Source: Anaerolineaceae bacterium
Lineage (GTDB): Bacteria > Chloroflexota > Anaerolineae > Aggregatilineales > Phototrophicaceae
Reading direction: 5' to 3'
Length of the DNA: 64,000 nt
NCBI GenBank assembly: GCA_002699585.1
Contig: PABP01000035.1
Coordinates: 250,052 to 314,051, forward strand
Shown piece by piece: positions 43,301 to 51,321 of the stretch (position 1 is the first letter of the stretch; every line of letters begins with the position of its first letter). The notes below the pieces were generated by a model. The model was not told the origin of the DNA and ran no database searches. It saw nothing but the letters and a program-made list of their open reading frames with translations. A program made the position numbers and the translations under genes.

Positions 43301-44351
43301 GGATTTGATCCATTTTCCCACTTTGATTTTTCATGAGATCACGTTCAACCTGTCGACGATGATGCAGGCAGCAGCACGCGCCTATCGCCTCAACCAGACG
43401 CACGAACAGTGCAAGACGGTGTACCTGTTTGCAGAAGGCACGATGGAGCATACCGCGGTGCAGCTCATGAGCCGCAAGCAGCGAGCGGCCAAGCTGTTGA
43501 CAGGTGACATCGGGCTAACGGGTTTGGACGCTTTGACTGAGGGCGAATCTGGGTTTGAGGAAGCACTCATGGATGCCATCGCCAAGGACGAAGCCCTGCT
43601 TGACCCCAGTGAGATGTTCCAGGCCAGTGCTGGACAGAGCGAACTGGACAACGAGGATTTGGCTTACTGGAATGTTGAGGTCGCTGACGAAACCATCTCA
43701 GAAGAATATACCGACGATCCGCTGCTACAAACCGCAATTGAACTCGGTGGTGTCATCGCTGAAGAGAAACCGGAACCGGAACCTGCTGTCTTCGATGCGG
43801 TCATCCCCGATACAGCCCGACTGGTGCGGTATGTGAGCCGCTATCTGGATACCGTGCATCTGATCCATGATGAGAACAAGCGAGCACGTCTGCAAGCGAA
43901 ACTGCTCACCGCCATGACCGATGGTGTGAAGAATGATGATGACACCTACAAGGTCATTGGCATGTTCGACCCGCAGTTCAGTCAGCACAGCGTGCATGAG
44001 GATGCCATGATCCGATATGTGCGCGGCTGGCTGAAGCAACATCGCTTCGTGTTCATGGGATGCGAAGACGAAACTGCCGCGACGGTGGTTGATCTGGCAA
44101 AGCAGGCCCTGGGGCTGACGCCAATCAAGCTAGACATCTTTGAGAAGTTGCAGGATATGCACGATGAGGCGCAGCAGGATGATCTCTCAGCCAAGTTGAA
44201 AGCTGCCCCGAAACCAGCTCAGCCAAAGAACCGCAAGCGCGTTATTGACCTGAATACAGTTCCCGAGGATGAACCTGTTGAAGACCGAGTTCTATCGCTA
44301 CGGATTGAGAACAGTGAAGAATCACTGCCTGTTCAGATGGCGATGTTCTAA
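40365..44351 (+). CDS. Methyltransferase-helicase fusion protein
   Basis: The 1328-residue protein has an N-terminal SAM-dependent methyltransferase (LLDPFAGEGAFLEAA at 37-50, NPPYD at 101-105, as in adenine-N6 enzymes). A linker domain precedes an SF2 helicase: Walker A VGQMGTGKTAMGG (about 424-436), DECH at 644-647 and MTGTPFNG. A Cys4-type zinc finger (CPHCGH ... CSVC) lies between Walker A and DECH. The second RecA domain ends in QAAARAYRLNQTHE. Proteins of this type occur on plasmids and phages and can protect incoming DNA or assist replication. A role in anti-restriction is an inference. Confidence 0.82.
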   Translation: MARLESKAVMGYLPIEERHYPVLFSLVASATSAHRLLDPFAGEGAFLEAAAKRWQVTPYANELDGNRAEQCLQRFGVRQAVRCDVERLIASNNAFSIGWFNPPYDHDATASGSKRVEFRYLRHSWKWIQEGGIVMWCVYRTHLTGEAAAFLSKNSTQVDVWALPGKHLGQYDQVVVVAIKGLQPDPDALYEQILSQKAQPRVLEVQPEPLYRLPPAPDKSRRFVFAPDVIDEEQGLRLIEAQGAWQTNGFQSLLAIPPTPPQIEPVVVPRPGHMALVLAAGVADGAVIETEDYGTVAIRGKTQHVQQVARVDVESDPTDPDRQVKKTTIRLKPSTTLTLLAADGTLIEMDGDDALLDFITRNKKALASYLNNRFSPMYRFDFNGLNRFLDRVRLKGKYPLYAAQKHVIAAVTKGFEKRDSILLVGQMGTGKTAMGGTSAIAIASGAVDAIASDIRNDQVILIVAPPHLVEKWKRELLSIHPNSVIERLDRHEDVKAFMAKAARLGASIPKIGLVKRDLTKLGCSRETVVVWRNQPVALWKHDQPVPEGYEPSQRIVKQRTPKCPHCGHTVMQEKNGASVAASESWLNAGKRSCSVCMTPLWQEVRDRGSRPKTGQKYAPKNPRYRLDEYIKRLYPDRVYLLIWDECHEAANGDTGNGESFGRLAGISKKILAMTGTPFNGKASSLFNIEYHLNQRIRARYNWGGSDRLTRKERGTHRFQAVVDANSKQRGRAESQWVSDMGVREQVIEERPSYDSNTGAYTGTSTYERPYEEAPGISPLLIAEVLDHAIFFSLGDLGKALPKYEESAIAVEMDADIYEEYDNTRALLKDYLIQRRWEGDTSFRGAYLQWSMGWINTPHRPTEIIHNIRHPISGEKRPHIVTRIGSYGEDRIYAKEQALIDLLNDELANERPCVVYLRQTATKDIQPRIESLIRQHVPLAVPYILKNTVQAERRERVIDQQIASGVNIVICNPELVKTGLDLIHFPTLIFHEITFNLSTMMQAAARAYRLNQTHEQCKTVYLFAEGTMEHTAVQLMSRKQRAAKLLTGDIGLTGLDALTEGESGFEEALMDAIAKDEALLDPSEMFQASAGQSELDNEDLAYWNVEVADETISEEYTDDPLLQTAIELGGVIAEEKPEPEPAVFDAVIPDTARLVRYVSRYLDTVHLIHDENKRARLQAKLLTAMTDGVKNDDDTYKVIGMFDPQFSQHSVHEDAMIRYVRGWLKQHRFVFMGCEDETAATVVDLAKQALGLTPIKLDIFEKLQDMHDEAQQDDLSAKLKAAPKPAQPKNRKRVIDLNTVPEDEPVEDRVLSLRIENSEESLPVQMAMF

Positions 44352-44414
44352 AAAACCCACACTGCCTACAGCCGCGATAGCTTCTGAACTCGGAGAACTT
44401 CAAAGCTTTCGTAG

Positions 44415-44927
44415 TCACTGGTTCAGATAGTCGCGAAAATCAATGCCTGTGGCTTCCTCAAACCAGCGCTCCATTTGTCGATACCGACTCAAACCAACAG
44501 CTTGAAACTCATCTAGCTGATCGTCTCTCTTCACTCCCAATATCCTCAAGGCCTCGTTTATGGGACCAAATGATTTGGGAATAGAACTGATTTTTGTCTC
44601 GCTTTTAAGAATCTGCTGACCGTTTTCCCATACAATAGCTTGCTGATAGCCACTTCCACCAAAAAAGTCCGCATTGATATAAGCAATTGCGGTTTCGTTT
44701 GATAACTCCGTTGTCATTTCAATGAGGATATCACCAAGCAGCCATTCCGAATCCTGACTATCTGCATCTCCATAACCAGAAGCTTCCAATAGTTGGCCAA
44801 GATAGACATCATTTAGGAGAAGATCAAATCCCTGGTTGAGTTCTACAACACTGACTCGTGCTTCTGGCTGTCGGAATTTACCGAATGTTCCACTCTTTGC
44901 AATAAAGCCGTGCAATGTATACCCCAC
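44415..44927 (-). CDS. Uncharacterised 170-residue protein, immunity-like
   Basis: The GTG start is preceded by GGGAG. The sequence AYINADFFGGSGYQQAIVWENGQ resembles a stretch seen in many small bacterial proteins (a YFGG-x-G-x-Q-A motif) that often accompany toxins or polymorphic systems. The C-terminus is helical (NEALRILGVKRDDQLDEFQAVGL). Function unknown. It is transcribed opposite to the core genes on both sides. Confidence 0.5.
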   Translation of the reverse strand: MGYTLHGFIAKSGTFGKFRQPEARVSVVELNQGFDLLLNDVYLGQLLEASGYGDADSQDSEWLLGDILIEMTTELSNETAIAYINADFFGGSGYQQAIVWENGQQILKSETKISSIPKSFGPINEALRILGVKRDDQLDEFQAVGLSRYRQMERWFEEATGIDFRDYLNQ

Positions 44928-44983
44928 TGAATTTCTCCCAAGAACTAGCTCCAGAAGTCGACAATAATAAAGAAGGATAAATC

Positions 44984-45556
44984 ATGCCAAAGAAGAAACG
45001 CAAGCAACAGACGACCCCACCGACCGTCATTACCCTGACCATGCCCGATGAAAAGCACATTCAGCGTAGTGGGACACTGCTCATCCGACGCGGCGATCTG
45101 GCGAAGCTATGCCAGTTCCATTACACCAATACAGGCGACATCGCCTCCGCTATCGATGATGCCATGCAACTCCTCACTGATCTGGAGCAGAATCCACCGG
45201 ATACATCAGCAGCAAAGTCAGCAATTCAGCCAGAATCGACAGCCGAATCCGCCTCAGTCGACGAAGAACCGACCATCGACGTACCGCTGAAGAAAGGCAC
45301 TCTGGCAGTGAAGATCAGCCACATCAAGATCACAGGTGGCGAAAGTGACGCTGCAGCTTATCGGCAGGCGACCTTACTCGCAGGTCGTTTGATTGACGGT
45401 GGGCTTTGGGATGGCAAATTGCCGATTCGTTTTGAGGATGTTCATGCGGTTGCGAAGAAGATGAAGCCGCTCACTGACAAGGATTTTTCGATGTTCACGC
45501 TAGAGGATTTTGTGCAGGTCGGAAATGTGGAGGTAGGAGATTCCGCAAGCTACTAA
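44984..45556 (+). CDS. Uncharacterised basic/acidic protein upstream of PRTRC C
   Basis: The 190-residue protein starts after AAGGA with a very basic run (MPKKKRKQQ), followed by a domain of strands and helices, an Ala/Glu/Ser linker and a second small domain (TLAVKISHIKITGGESDAAAY...). No motif is recognised. It precedes the PRTRC C gene by 36 bases and may be the local counterpart of an extra PRTRC cassette protein. Confidence 0.5.
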   Translation: MPKKKRKQQTTPPTVITLTMPDEKHIQRSGTLLIRRGDLAKLCQFHYTNTGDIASAIDDAMQLLTDLEQNPPDTSAAKSAIQPESTAESASVDEEPTIDVPLKKGTLAVKISHIKITGGESDAAAYRQATLLAGRLIDGGLWDGKLPIRFEDVHAVAKKMKPLTDKDFSMFTLEDFVQVGNVEVGDSASY

Positions 45557-45592
45557 CCCATTCGTATATCCAATAATGAGGAGAACAATCTC

Positions 45593-45811
45593 ATGACCGA
45601 ACAAACGAACAATATGCAACCGCGCATCTTCAAAATCGGAGCAACCACCATCTCGGAAGATGAATCGCTCGCTGAACGCAGCCTGGATGAAATCAAGGAT
45701 GTCCTCATGCACAGCTACCCGGAAGTCGCCCACGCGACGGTCAACACGCGCACTTCGGAGGATGGCACACAGATCATCGAGTTTCTGCCGAAGCCAGGTC
45801 GGAAAGGATAA
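45593..45811 (+). CDS. PRTRC system protein C (ubiquitin-like beta-grasp)
   Basis: The 72-residue protein follows the PRTRC-C pattern: RIFKIGATTISEDESLAERSLDEIKDVLMHSYPEVAHATVNTR ... IIEFLPKPGRKG. Length, the SPE/SLDEI-like helix, YPEVAHA and the ending in Gly-Arg-Lys-Gly all match. Members have a predicted ubiquitin-like fold and travel with ParB-, E1- and E2-like proteins on plasmids and mobile elements. The system has no proven function. The E2-like and ThiF-like partners are present at 48126-49630. Confidence 0.8.
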   Translation: MTEQTNNMQPRIFKIGATTISEDESLAERSLDEIKDVLMHSYPEVAHATVNTRTSEDGTQIIEFLPKPGRKG

Positions 45812-45814
45812 ACC

Positions 45815-46090
45815 ATGATCGACCTGAACGGACAGCCTCTGCGCGTGCTGACAGAGATTCTGAACAATCTCGCCCCTGTTGAGTTGGAAGGGATGCGGCT
45901 GCTTGCGCAGCTGCGTCCCGATTCACCACGTTTGCTGCCATCGGTTATCGGCATCGACCGCGACACGCTCCGCCGAGCAACCTCGGAGATCATCGACTAC
46001 ACAGGACGCTGCCAGCGGATGCGCTCCCGCATGATTGCCCTCAATCCTGTGCCGCTGACAGGGCTTACTCTGCCGGAGTTTGGCCTATGA
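45815..46090 (+). CDS. Uncharacterised 91-residue helical protein
   Basis: The small protein starts three bases after the PRTRC C stop codon, behind AAGGA, and overlaps the next gene by four bases (ATGA). It is predicted to be mostly helical. The conserved neighbours and coupling suggest that it belongs to the PRTRC cassette, but I cannot name it. Confidence 0.55.
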   Translation: MIDLNGQPLRVLTEILNNLAPVELEGMRLLAQLRPDSPRLLPSVIGIDRDTLRRATSEIIDYTGRCQRMRSRMIALNPVPLTGLTLPEFGL

Positions 46091-46899
46091 ACATCACCGA
46101 TTTTCACAGCCTCTACCAGTTACTTACTGCCGCAGCACTGGACGATCCGGTGCTGCGGTTGGCGTATACTGTCACGTGGCTCGATCCCCTGCGCGTAGAG
46201 CAGGAGGGCACGCTCGAAGATTATGATATGGCTGAAGATTACTACGATGGTCAGGGCAACGACCTCGAAGCGGCGCTGCATATCACTCGCGACTGCTTCC
46301 CCGATCTCTATGTGGAAGCGGTCGACAATCTGCGTGACGGCCAATCTGAAGAGCAGGTGGAAGAGCAGATTCGCGAGGGCATCAGCGAAGCAGGCATCCC
46401 GATGGAGATCGCCGAGTTTGAAGGCGCATATGCCTTCGGGATTCCGCTGCCTGCTTATGGCGCTGAACCGGAGAACCCTGAGTTCTACGCGACGCACCCG
46501 GATGTAATGCCTATCCTAGTGTGTTTCGGCGTATCACCCACGACCGATGGCTACCACATCGACATCCCTGATGAGGTCTACACCGCCGGGCGCTACATAG
46601 CACACCATCTAGCAGAGCATCCCGACGATCGCTATCGGCAAATATCATGGCTGATGCAGTGGCTGTTTGCCTGTTCGGGGAACAGCATCGTTGATTTCAA
46701 CTACGAGGTCATGTGCGAGATGCAGCCGCTGCCATGGGAGAAAGACGATGTTGAGTTTGCCATCGCCATGATCGCCGAAGCCGATGAGATCATGGTCGAT
46801 GTGTTCGCAGGGCTTGAAATGCTCGCCAGCCAGCCTGATCTATTGAAGGCACTTCAGTTTAATATCCACCGAACCTGCAGTACGATCCATCTCAAATAA
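46087..46899 (+). CDS. Uncharacterised acidic 270-residue protein of the PRTRC region
   Basis: This is a strongly acidic protein with many Asp/Glu and aromatic residues. The N-terminal half is mixed (RLAYTVTWLDPLRVEQEG) and the C-terminal half helical. It might correspond to a PRTRC F-type protein by position and size, but the sequence alone does not let me assign it. Its 3' end overlaps the convergent WD40 gene by eight bases, so the two genes face each other without a terminator. Confidence 0.5.
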   Translation: MNITDFHSLYQLLTAAALDDPVLRLAYTVTWLDPLRVEQEGTLEDYDMAEDYYDGQGNDLEAALHITRDCFPDLYVEAVDNLRDGQSEEQVEEQIREGISEAGIPMEIAEFEGAYAFGIPLPAYGAEPENPEFYATHPDVMPILVCFGVSPTTDGYHIDIPDEVYTAGRYIAHHLAEHPDDRYRQISWLMQWLFACSGNSIVDFNYEVMCEMQPLPWEKDDVEFAIAMIAEADEIMVDVFAGLEMLASQPDLLKALQFNIHRTCSTIHLK

Positions 46900-48010
46900 T
46901 ATTTAGAAGACTAAATGATGCCACAATCTGCATCATCTCCAGATCAAATATCGCCACATTTTCGTCTGTTAGTATGGCTAACAAATCCTGATCTGGGTTC
47001 ATCACGATTTGGCGAACATGCTCTTGTTCACTTGTAAATTCCCCAATTCGCTTACCAGTTTCAACTTCGTGAAACTGAACGGAGCTATCCCCAAAGGATG
47101 TAGCCAGAATAGGGCGCTGGCTATCAAACGCCATCAAGAGACCAGGCATACTATAGATATCGGATTCATCAAATCGAGATCTGACCCGAATGGTCTTGAT
47201 GCGGTGTCGAGTCCGTATGTCCCATAAATGGACACCATAACCATAGAAGTTGCGATCATTATAGTACCCATCCAGACCACCCAAAAGGATAATGTCATCC
47301 TGGAAGGTCATCGTTGTGATCGCGAGGGGATCACTATCTGACAGAGTCTGAAGATTGCTTGTCAGATCATTATAATTCCATCGTGGCGATCCTGTGACTA
47401 CATTCCACAGGGCGATGTCATCCCCAAAATATCCTGGCCAGACGTTATGTGTTAATACCGACATATCTTCTTCGCCGAAAAACATGTCCGTTATGATCTC
47501 AATGTCTGTATCCGGTTCGAAGTTGGAGACAAGTTGCCCATCTGTCGTGGCGATCTGTATTTGCGTATCGTAGTAGAGACCATAGTCAGCCTGAATATCT
47601 GAACTCGCAACAGCGATCAGATGTCCATCAGCGGAAACTGCAAGTGCTGTTACAGCTTGTCTCTCGGCTCTAATTGATGACACACTGCCACCTGATTGAA
47701 CAATAAAGACCACTGGTTCCTGAGCCACGTTGAATGCAATGGTTTTCGTTTGCTCGTTAACAGCAACATGGTTGATTGATCGATCTGTAATATGTGCCAG
47801 ATGGAGATGCTGTTCAGGATTCCGCGGATCTATGAGTGACAGGCCAGTGCTTGAACCGATTAGAACACATTCACCATACCAAGCAATAGTTGGCAGATAA
47901 TGTTGATTACGATCTGTCGGGTTAACAGGCGGTTCCATAATCTCAAAGTTTTCAAAGTCATCTAGGCAGGATGGACTCTGGGCATAAATAGCCGAACCCC
48001 ATAGAAACAA
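46892..48010 (-). CDS. Exported beta-propeller (WD40-like) protein with damaged 5' end
   Basis: The 372-residue frame begins at a TTG (48010) in the middle of a signal peptide: upstream codons read EIPLCLAI before LFLWGSAIYAQS. A GTG at 48036 with AGGGAGG seven bases upstream is the natural start, but its frame (KFLCA) hits TAG after six codons and is shifted relative to the gene. A one-base indel in the signal-peptide part is likely. Downstream are repeated propeller blades (HLIAVASSDIQ, DLLAILTDENVAIFDLE). It would work outside the cell, possibly in contact or surface binding. It lies between PRTRC genes. Confidence 0.65.
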   Translation of the reverse strand: MFLWGSAIYAQSPSCLDDFENFEIMEPPVNPTDRNQHYLPTIAWYGECVLIGSSTGLSLIDPRNPEQHLHLAHITDRSINHVAVNEQTKTIAFNVAQEPVVFIVQSGGSVSSIRAERQAVTALAVSADGHLIAVASSDIQADYGLYYDTQIQIATTDGQLVSNFEPDTDIEIITDMFFGEEDMSVLTHNVWPGYFGDDIALWNVVTGSPRWNYNDLTSNLQTLSDSDPLAITTMTFQDDIILLGGLDGYYNDRNFYGYGVHLWDIRTRHRIKTIRVRSRFDESDIYSMPGLLMAFDSQRPILATSFGDSSVQFHEVETGKRIGEFTSEQEHVRQIVMNPDQDLLAILTDENVAIFDLEMMQIVASFSLLNII

Positions 48011-48125
48011 AATGGCTAGGCACAGAGGAATTTCACAGTTTGACCTCCCTATAAAGTTGTACCTTCATAATAGCTGCAAACCATACGTGTAGCTGAAATC
48101 GCATATTTGGAGAAAGGAAAGCGTC

Positions 48126-48833
48126 ATGTACGCACAGGATTGGAATGGCCGCAGCCTGCAAACAGCTCTGGCCGAACAGCCGAGTTTACAGCTTAGCCTG
48201 TACAGCTTCGGCGCGATTCTCCGCAAGGCCACCGATAATTGCGGCTTCACCGAGTTCCCTGTCGATCCCGACGAAATCGCCCGCGCCCTGAGTGCGAAGA
48301 CCATCTTCACCACGGGCCTGATGACCGATGATGTGCTCTATGTGCATCAGAAAGGCGTCAAACAGACGGTGGTCGGCTTTCGCAAACGCCAGCGCACAGG
48401 TATCTGGCTGGAAGGCAGCGACGAACCCTTGCGCGTGCCTCTGCCCGATCTGGTGCTGATCCGCACAACCACCAACGGACAATCCCCGGACTATCGTCTT
48501 TATGCCGTGAAAGGCCGTCCAACAATGCTGGATGCTCCGCTGTTTCATACGCCACTGCCCAATGTCTATCAGAGCGGCGGCATCTGCTGGGGCAATATCG
48601 GGCTGGGAGCGATCCGGGGCACATCGCTGGCCCAGGACTGGGATACGCTACTCGGCACACGCTTCGGCTCGCACGCGGTATCCGGTAAGTGCAAGTCCCA
48701 TCCCGATGATGTGCGCAAGATGCTGATCGACCTTAACGCCAATCAGCGACGTCGAGTCTATCCCAAATCCGAACTCATCCCCGCCAACAAATCACTGGCT
48801 CAGGTGCTGGGTATCGAGGAGGAAAGTGCATGA
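48126..48833 (+). CDS. PRTRC system protein B (E2-like)
   Basis: The 235-residue protein has the family hallmark LFHTPLPNVYQSGGICWGNI, with His141, the PNVY turn and Cys154, which is the predicted E2-type catalytic cysteine. It would take an activated ubiquitin-like protein from the adjacent ThiF-like E1. It starts after a GGAAAG site and overlaps the ThiF gene by four bases (ATGA), so the two enzymes are made together. Confidence 0.82.
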   Translation: MYAQDWNGRSLQTALAEQPSLQLSLYSFGAILRKATDNCGFTEFPVDPDEIARALSAKTIFTTGLMTDDVLYVHQKGVKQTVVGFRKRQRTGIWLEGSDEPLRVPLPDLVLIRTTTNGQSPDYRLYAVKGRPTMLDAPLFHTPLPNVYQSGGICWGNIGLGAIRGTSLAQDWDTLLGTRFGSHAVSGKCKSHPDDVRKMLIDLNANQRRRVYPKSELIPANKSLAQVLGIEEESA

Positions 48834-49630
48834 AAATCTACACATTCGATCCGTTTTTACATCCGAAAGAGATCGTGCTGGTGGGCTGTGGTGGAACGGG
48901 CAGCCAGCTTGCGCGAGCTGTCGCCCGACTTGTCTACAGCATGAAATCCGCAGGACAATCTACGCCGAAAGTAAGCTTCATCGATCCTGATGTGATCGAG
49001 CCAGCCAACGTCGGACGCCAGCTGTTCATCCACGCCGAAGTGGGTCTACATAAGGCTGAGGCGCTGGCACGGCGCTTCAACTACAGTCTGGGACTCGCTA
49101 TCGAATGGCACAACGAAGCCTTCAATCCGGTTCGCCATATGGATCGCTATTCGGGTACGATTCTGCTGGGAGCGGTAGATAATCATCTGGCCCGTCGCGC
49201 TCTGGCCCAGGCCGAACGAGCGCTGTGGATTGATTGCGGCAATCATCGCAATGGCGGACAGGTTGTGATCGGCAACACCGATGACCGCGAGGCTGTGCTG
49301 AATGGGCTGGATGCTGCTAGCGATGTCACGCGCTACCTGCCGAATGCCGCCTTGCTATATCCCGAACTGCTCCAACCCGATGAGGATGAACCCACCGCCG
49401 ATCTGTCCTGCGCGGAACTGGCTCAGCAGGGGGAACAGGGCGTGCTTATCAATGGCTTCATCGCCAACATCGCCGCCGAGTACCTACGGAAACTGCTTCA
49501 GCGCGAACCAATTACCACGTATCAGACCATCTTTTCTGGTGATGTACTCTCCATGCGGAGCACACCGATTACAGCATCGAGTTTCCATTTTCTGCCAAAC
49601 TGTAATTTATCACACAGTCGCAGCAAATAG
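48830..49630 (+). CDS. PRTRC system ThiF-family (E1-like) protein
   Basis: The 266-residue protein has the ThiF/E1 Rossmann signature GCGGTGSQLAR (20-30), the acidic residue in IDPD (51-54) and the Arg finger in NVGRQLF (Arg63). DLSCAEL (Cys194) is the candidate catalytic cysteine typical of the PRTRC group. It would adenylate the C-terminus of the ubiquitin-like protein C and pass it to protein B. No metal-binding CxxC pairs are evident. Genes B and ThiF are separated from protein C by a cargo gene and two small genes. Confidence 0.85.
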   Translation: MKIYTFDPFLHPKEIVLVGCGGTGSQLARAVARLVYSMKSAGQSTPKVSFIDPDVIEPANVGRQLFIHAEVGLHKAEALARRFNYSLGLAIEWHNEAFNPVRHMDRYSGTILLGAVDNHLARRALAQAERALWIDCGNHRNGGQVVIGNTDDREAVLNGLDAASDVTRYLPNAALLYPELLQPDEDEPTADLSCAELAQQGEQGVLINGFIANIAAEYLRKLLQREPITTYQTIFSGDVLSMRSTPITASSFHFLPNCNLSHSRSK

Positions 49631-49657
49631 AGAAGCAATGCGGCGATTTATGGGAGG

Positions 49658-50854
49658 TCATTCTTGGGATAATCCTAGTCCCCCAAACCTAACAAAACCG
49701 TTTCGATTCTCTTTCACGGTATTCCATCGAGTAATCAGCGAATAAACGAATTCACCAGATGCCCGAGTTCCATTGGATAAATTTGAAATTTCTTGAAGAT
49801 CACACACATGGTAGTAAATTTGTCTATCTGGATCGCTTAGTTCAATTAGTTTATCTGCCACTATTCTCCAATTTACAGAATGGTGCATCTCCGAAATAAC
49901 GACGATAGCATGAATCATCAGATTAGTTTGGTTGTTTATAGCCAAAGTATTGGTACAAAAATTATCAGTGAAAATTTGTCTTCCGCTGCGAATATTCCTT
50001 ACAGTTCCTCGACATTGTTTTAGCTTGGCATCTATATCTTTGCGCATCTGTCTACCTAATGTTCGGCTTGTTTCATTCGTTGCATTTAAGGCACTTATTG
50101 TTTTTGCCTGTACTATGCATATGAAATTATCATCAAAGGCCAGAACATCTGTTAATTCTTTGCCTTTTTCAAAAAATGGGGATGAATGAACGTTGGCTGG
50201 AAAATGTCGTAGAAATACACCTGGAATTGCAACTTCAAAGCTTTTCCCTTCATCTGAATTGGTAATGTAATATGGATCTGTGGATAATGGCTCGTAGAGA
50301 TTCATTACTTCCCAATTAGCAAATGCAAGATCATAAATTCTAAGGTGTTCAAATTCGTTAGCCTCTTTAAGTTTTGCTCTAAGGATTTTGATCGCTAACT
50401 CTATCTGATTTTCTGAAGGGAGTGACTTGAAATCTGCTTCAATTGGATTTTCATCAATGTGGGATGTGATGAGATTGGTAGTTGCAGTTGCCGACATTAC
50501 GTTAAAAGGAATGCTCATTGAGACTCTCTCATTAAAAAATTCTGTTATAAGAGAATCTTGATTCAGAGCTTTATCTATTTTGATCCAGTCTTCGAATGAT
50601 GTGATCTCCATAGATACATTAATTGGATCTTCTTCTTGATCAAAAACAATACAACCTAGAAAGTGAATATTTCTCGATTCTAAATGAACTTTGGCGGTAT
50701 ATATCTTGATCTTACAGCCACTATATATAGCTTTTATCGTGTGAGTAGGAAATTTCAACAGCAGATACAATATTCCATCTGGAAGCTTTTCGATCCAAAC
50801 TCCACTATCGCTGGAGTTCATTTCGATACGCAACGCTTCACTTGGTATATACAT
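49658..50854 (-). CDS. Orphan nuclease-like protein with D...QxK motif
   Basis: The 398-residue protein contains ELTDVLAFDDNFICIVQAK, a pattern like the Mrr-type variant of the PD-(D/E)XK nuclease core (Asp, then Gln-x-Lys on the next strand). The preceding 200 residues are mixed and unrecognised; the following part is helical, then alpha/beta. The gene is visibly AT-rich compared with its neighbours and has a weak ribosome binding site. It may be a solitary restriction nuclease or other defence factor. Confidence 0.55.
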   Translation of the reverse strand: MYIPSEALRIEMNSSDSGVWIEKLPDGILYLLLKFPTHTIKAIYSGCKIKIYTAKVHLESRNIHFLGCIVFDQEEDPINVSMEITSFEDWIKIDKALNQDSLITEFFNERVSMSIPFNVMSATATTNLITSHIDENPIEADFKSLPSENQIELAIKILRAKLKEANEFEHLRIYDLAFANWEVMNLYEPLSTDPYYITNSDEGKSFEVAIPGVFLRHFPANVHSSPFFEKGKELTDVLAFDDNFICIVQAKTISALNATNETSRTLGRQMRKDIDAKLKQCRGTVRNIRSGRQIFTDNFCTNTLAINNQTNLMIHAIVVISEMHHSVNWRIVADKLIELSDPDRQIYYHVCDLQEISNLSNGTRASGEFVYSLITRWNTVKENRNGFVRFGGLGLSQE

Positions 50855-51075
50855 ATTCTATGCCATCTTTAGTAATAATCTGGAATATCAATAATAATCT
50901 ATAAGTTTCGGGAAAGAAACCAGAATAAGAGAATAATTCCTGCCTTTCGCAAAATTTACCGCATCAAAACTGTAACCGACTACAGATTCCGCAAGGACTT
51001 CTGGTTAAGTGATCTCAGACCAGAACTTCTTTCACAGGATATGCTCGATACTGTTCATGAAAATCAATCCCGTGT

Positions 51076-51306
51076 TCAGTCCCCGGTCGCGGTATCCTGA
51101 TCATCTGACCCCGCGAAACCATAATCTTCCAGCAACGTTTTCGTATTGTCCTGCTGCTTCTCTCGCCGAAATGCCTCGCGTGGCAAGTGCTGCTTTAAGT
51201 GGCGCAGACGCAATTTGAGGTAAATCGGCCATTCCCGATAGGCATGAAAAGCCTGCTCCTCTAGCTGTGCCAGTGGATTCTGCTCGTCCTCATCGAAATA
51301 AGGCAT
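51076..51306 (-). CDS. Small uncharacterised acidic-ended protein
   Basis: The 76-residue protein is helical and charged (YLKLRLRHLKQHLPREAFRREK), with acidic ends. It is the last gene of the secretion-system unit on the minus strand, after a gap of 15 bases. No family is recognised. The stretch 50855-51075 shows nothing else. Confidence 0.5.
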   Translation of the reverse strand: MPYFDEDEQNPLAQLEEQAFHAYREWPIYLKLRLRHLKQHLPREAFRREKQQDNTKTLLEDYGFAGSDDQDTATGD

Positions 51307-51321
51307 ACGCTACTCCCCTGG

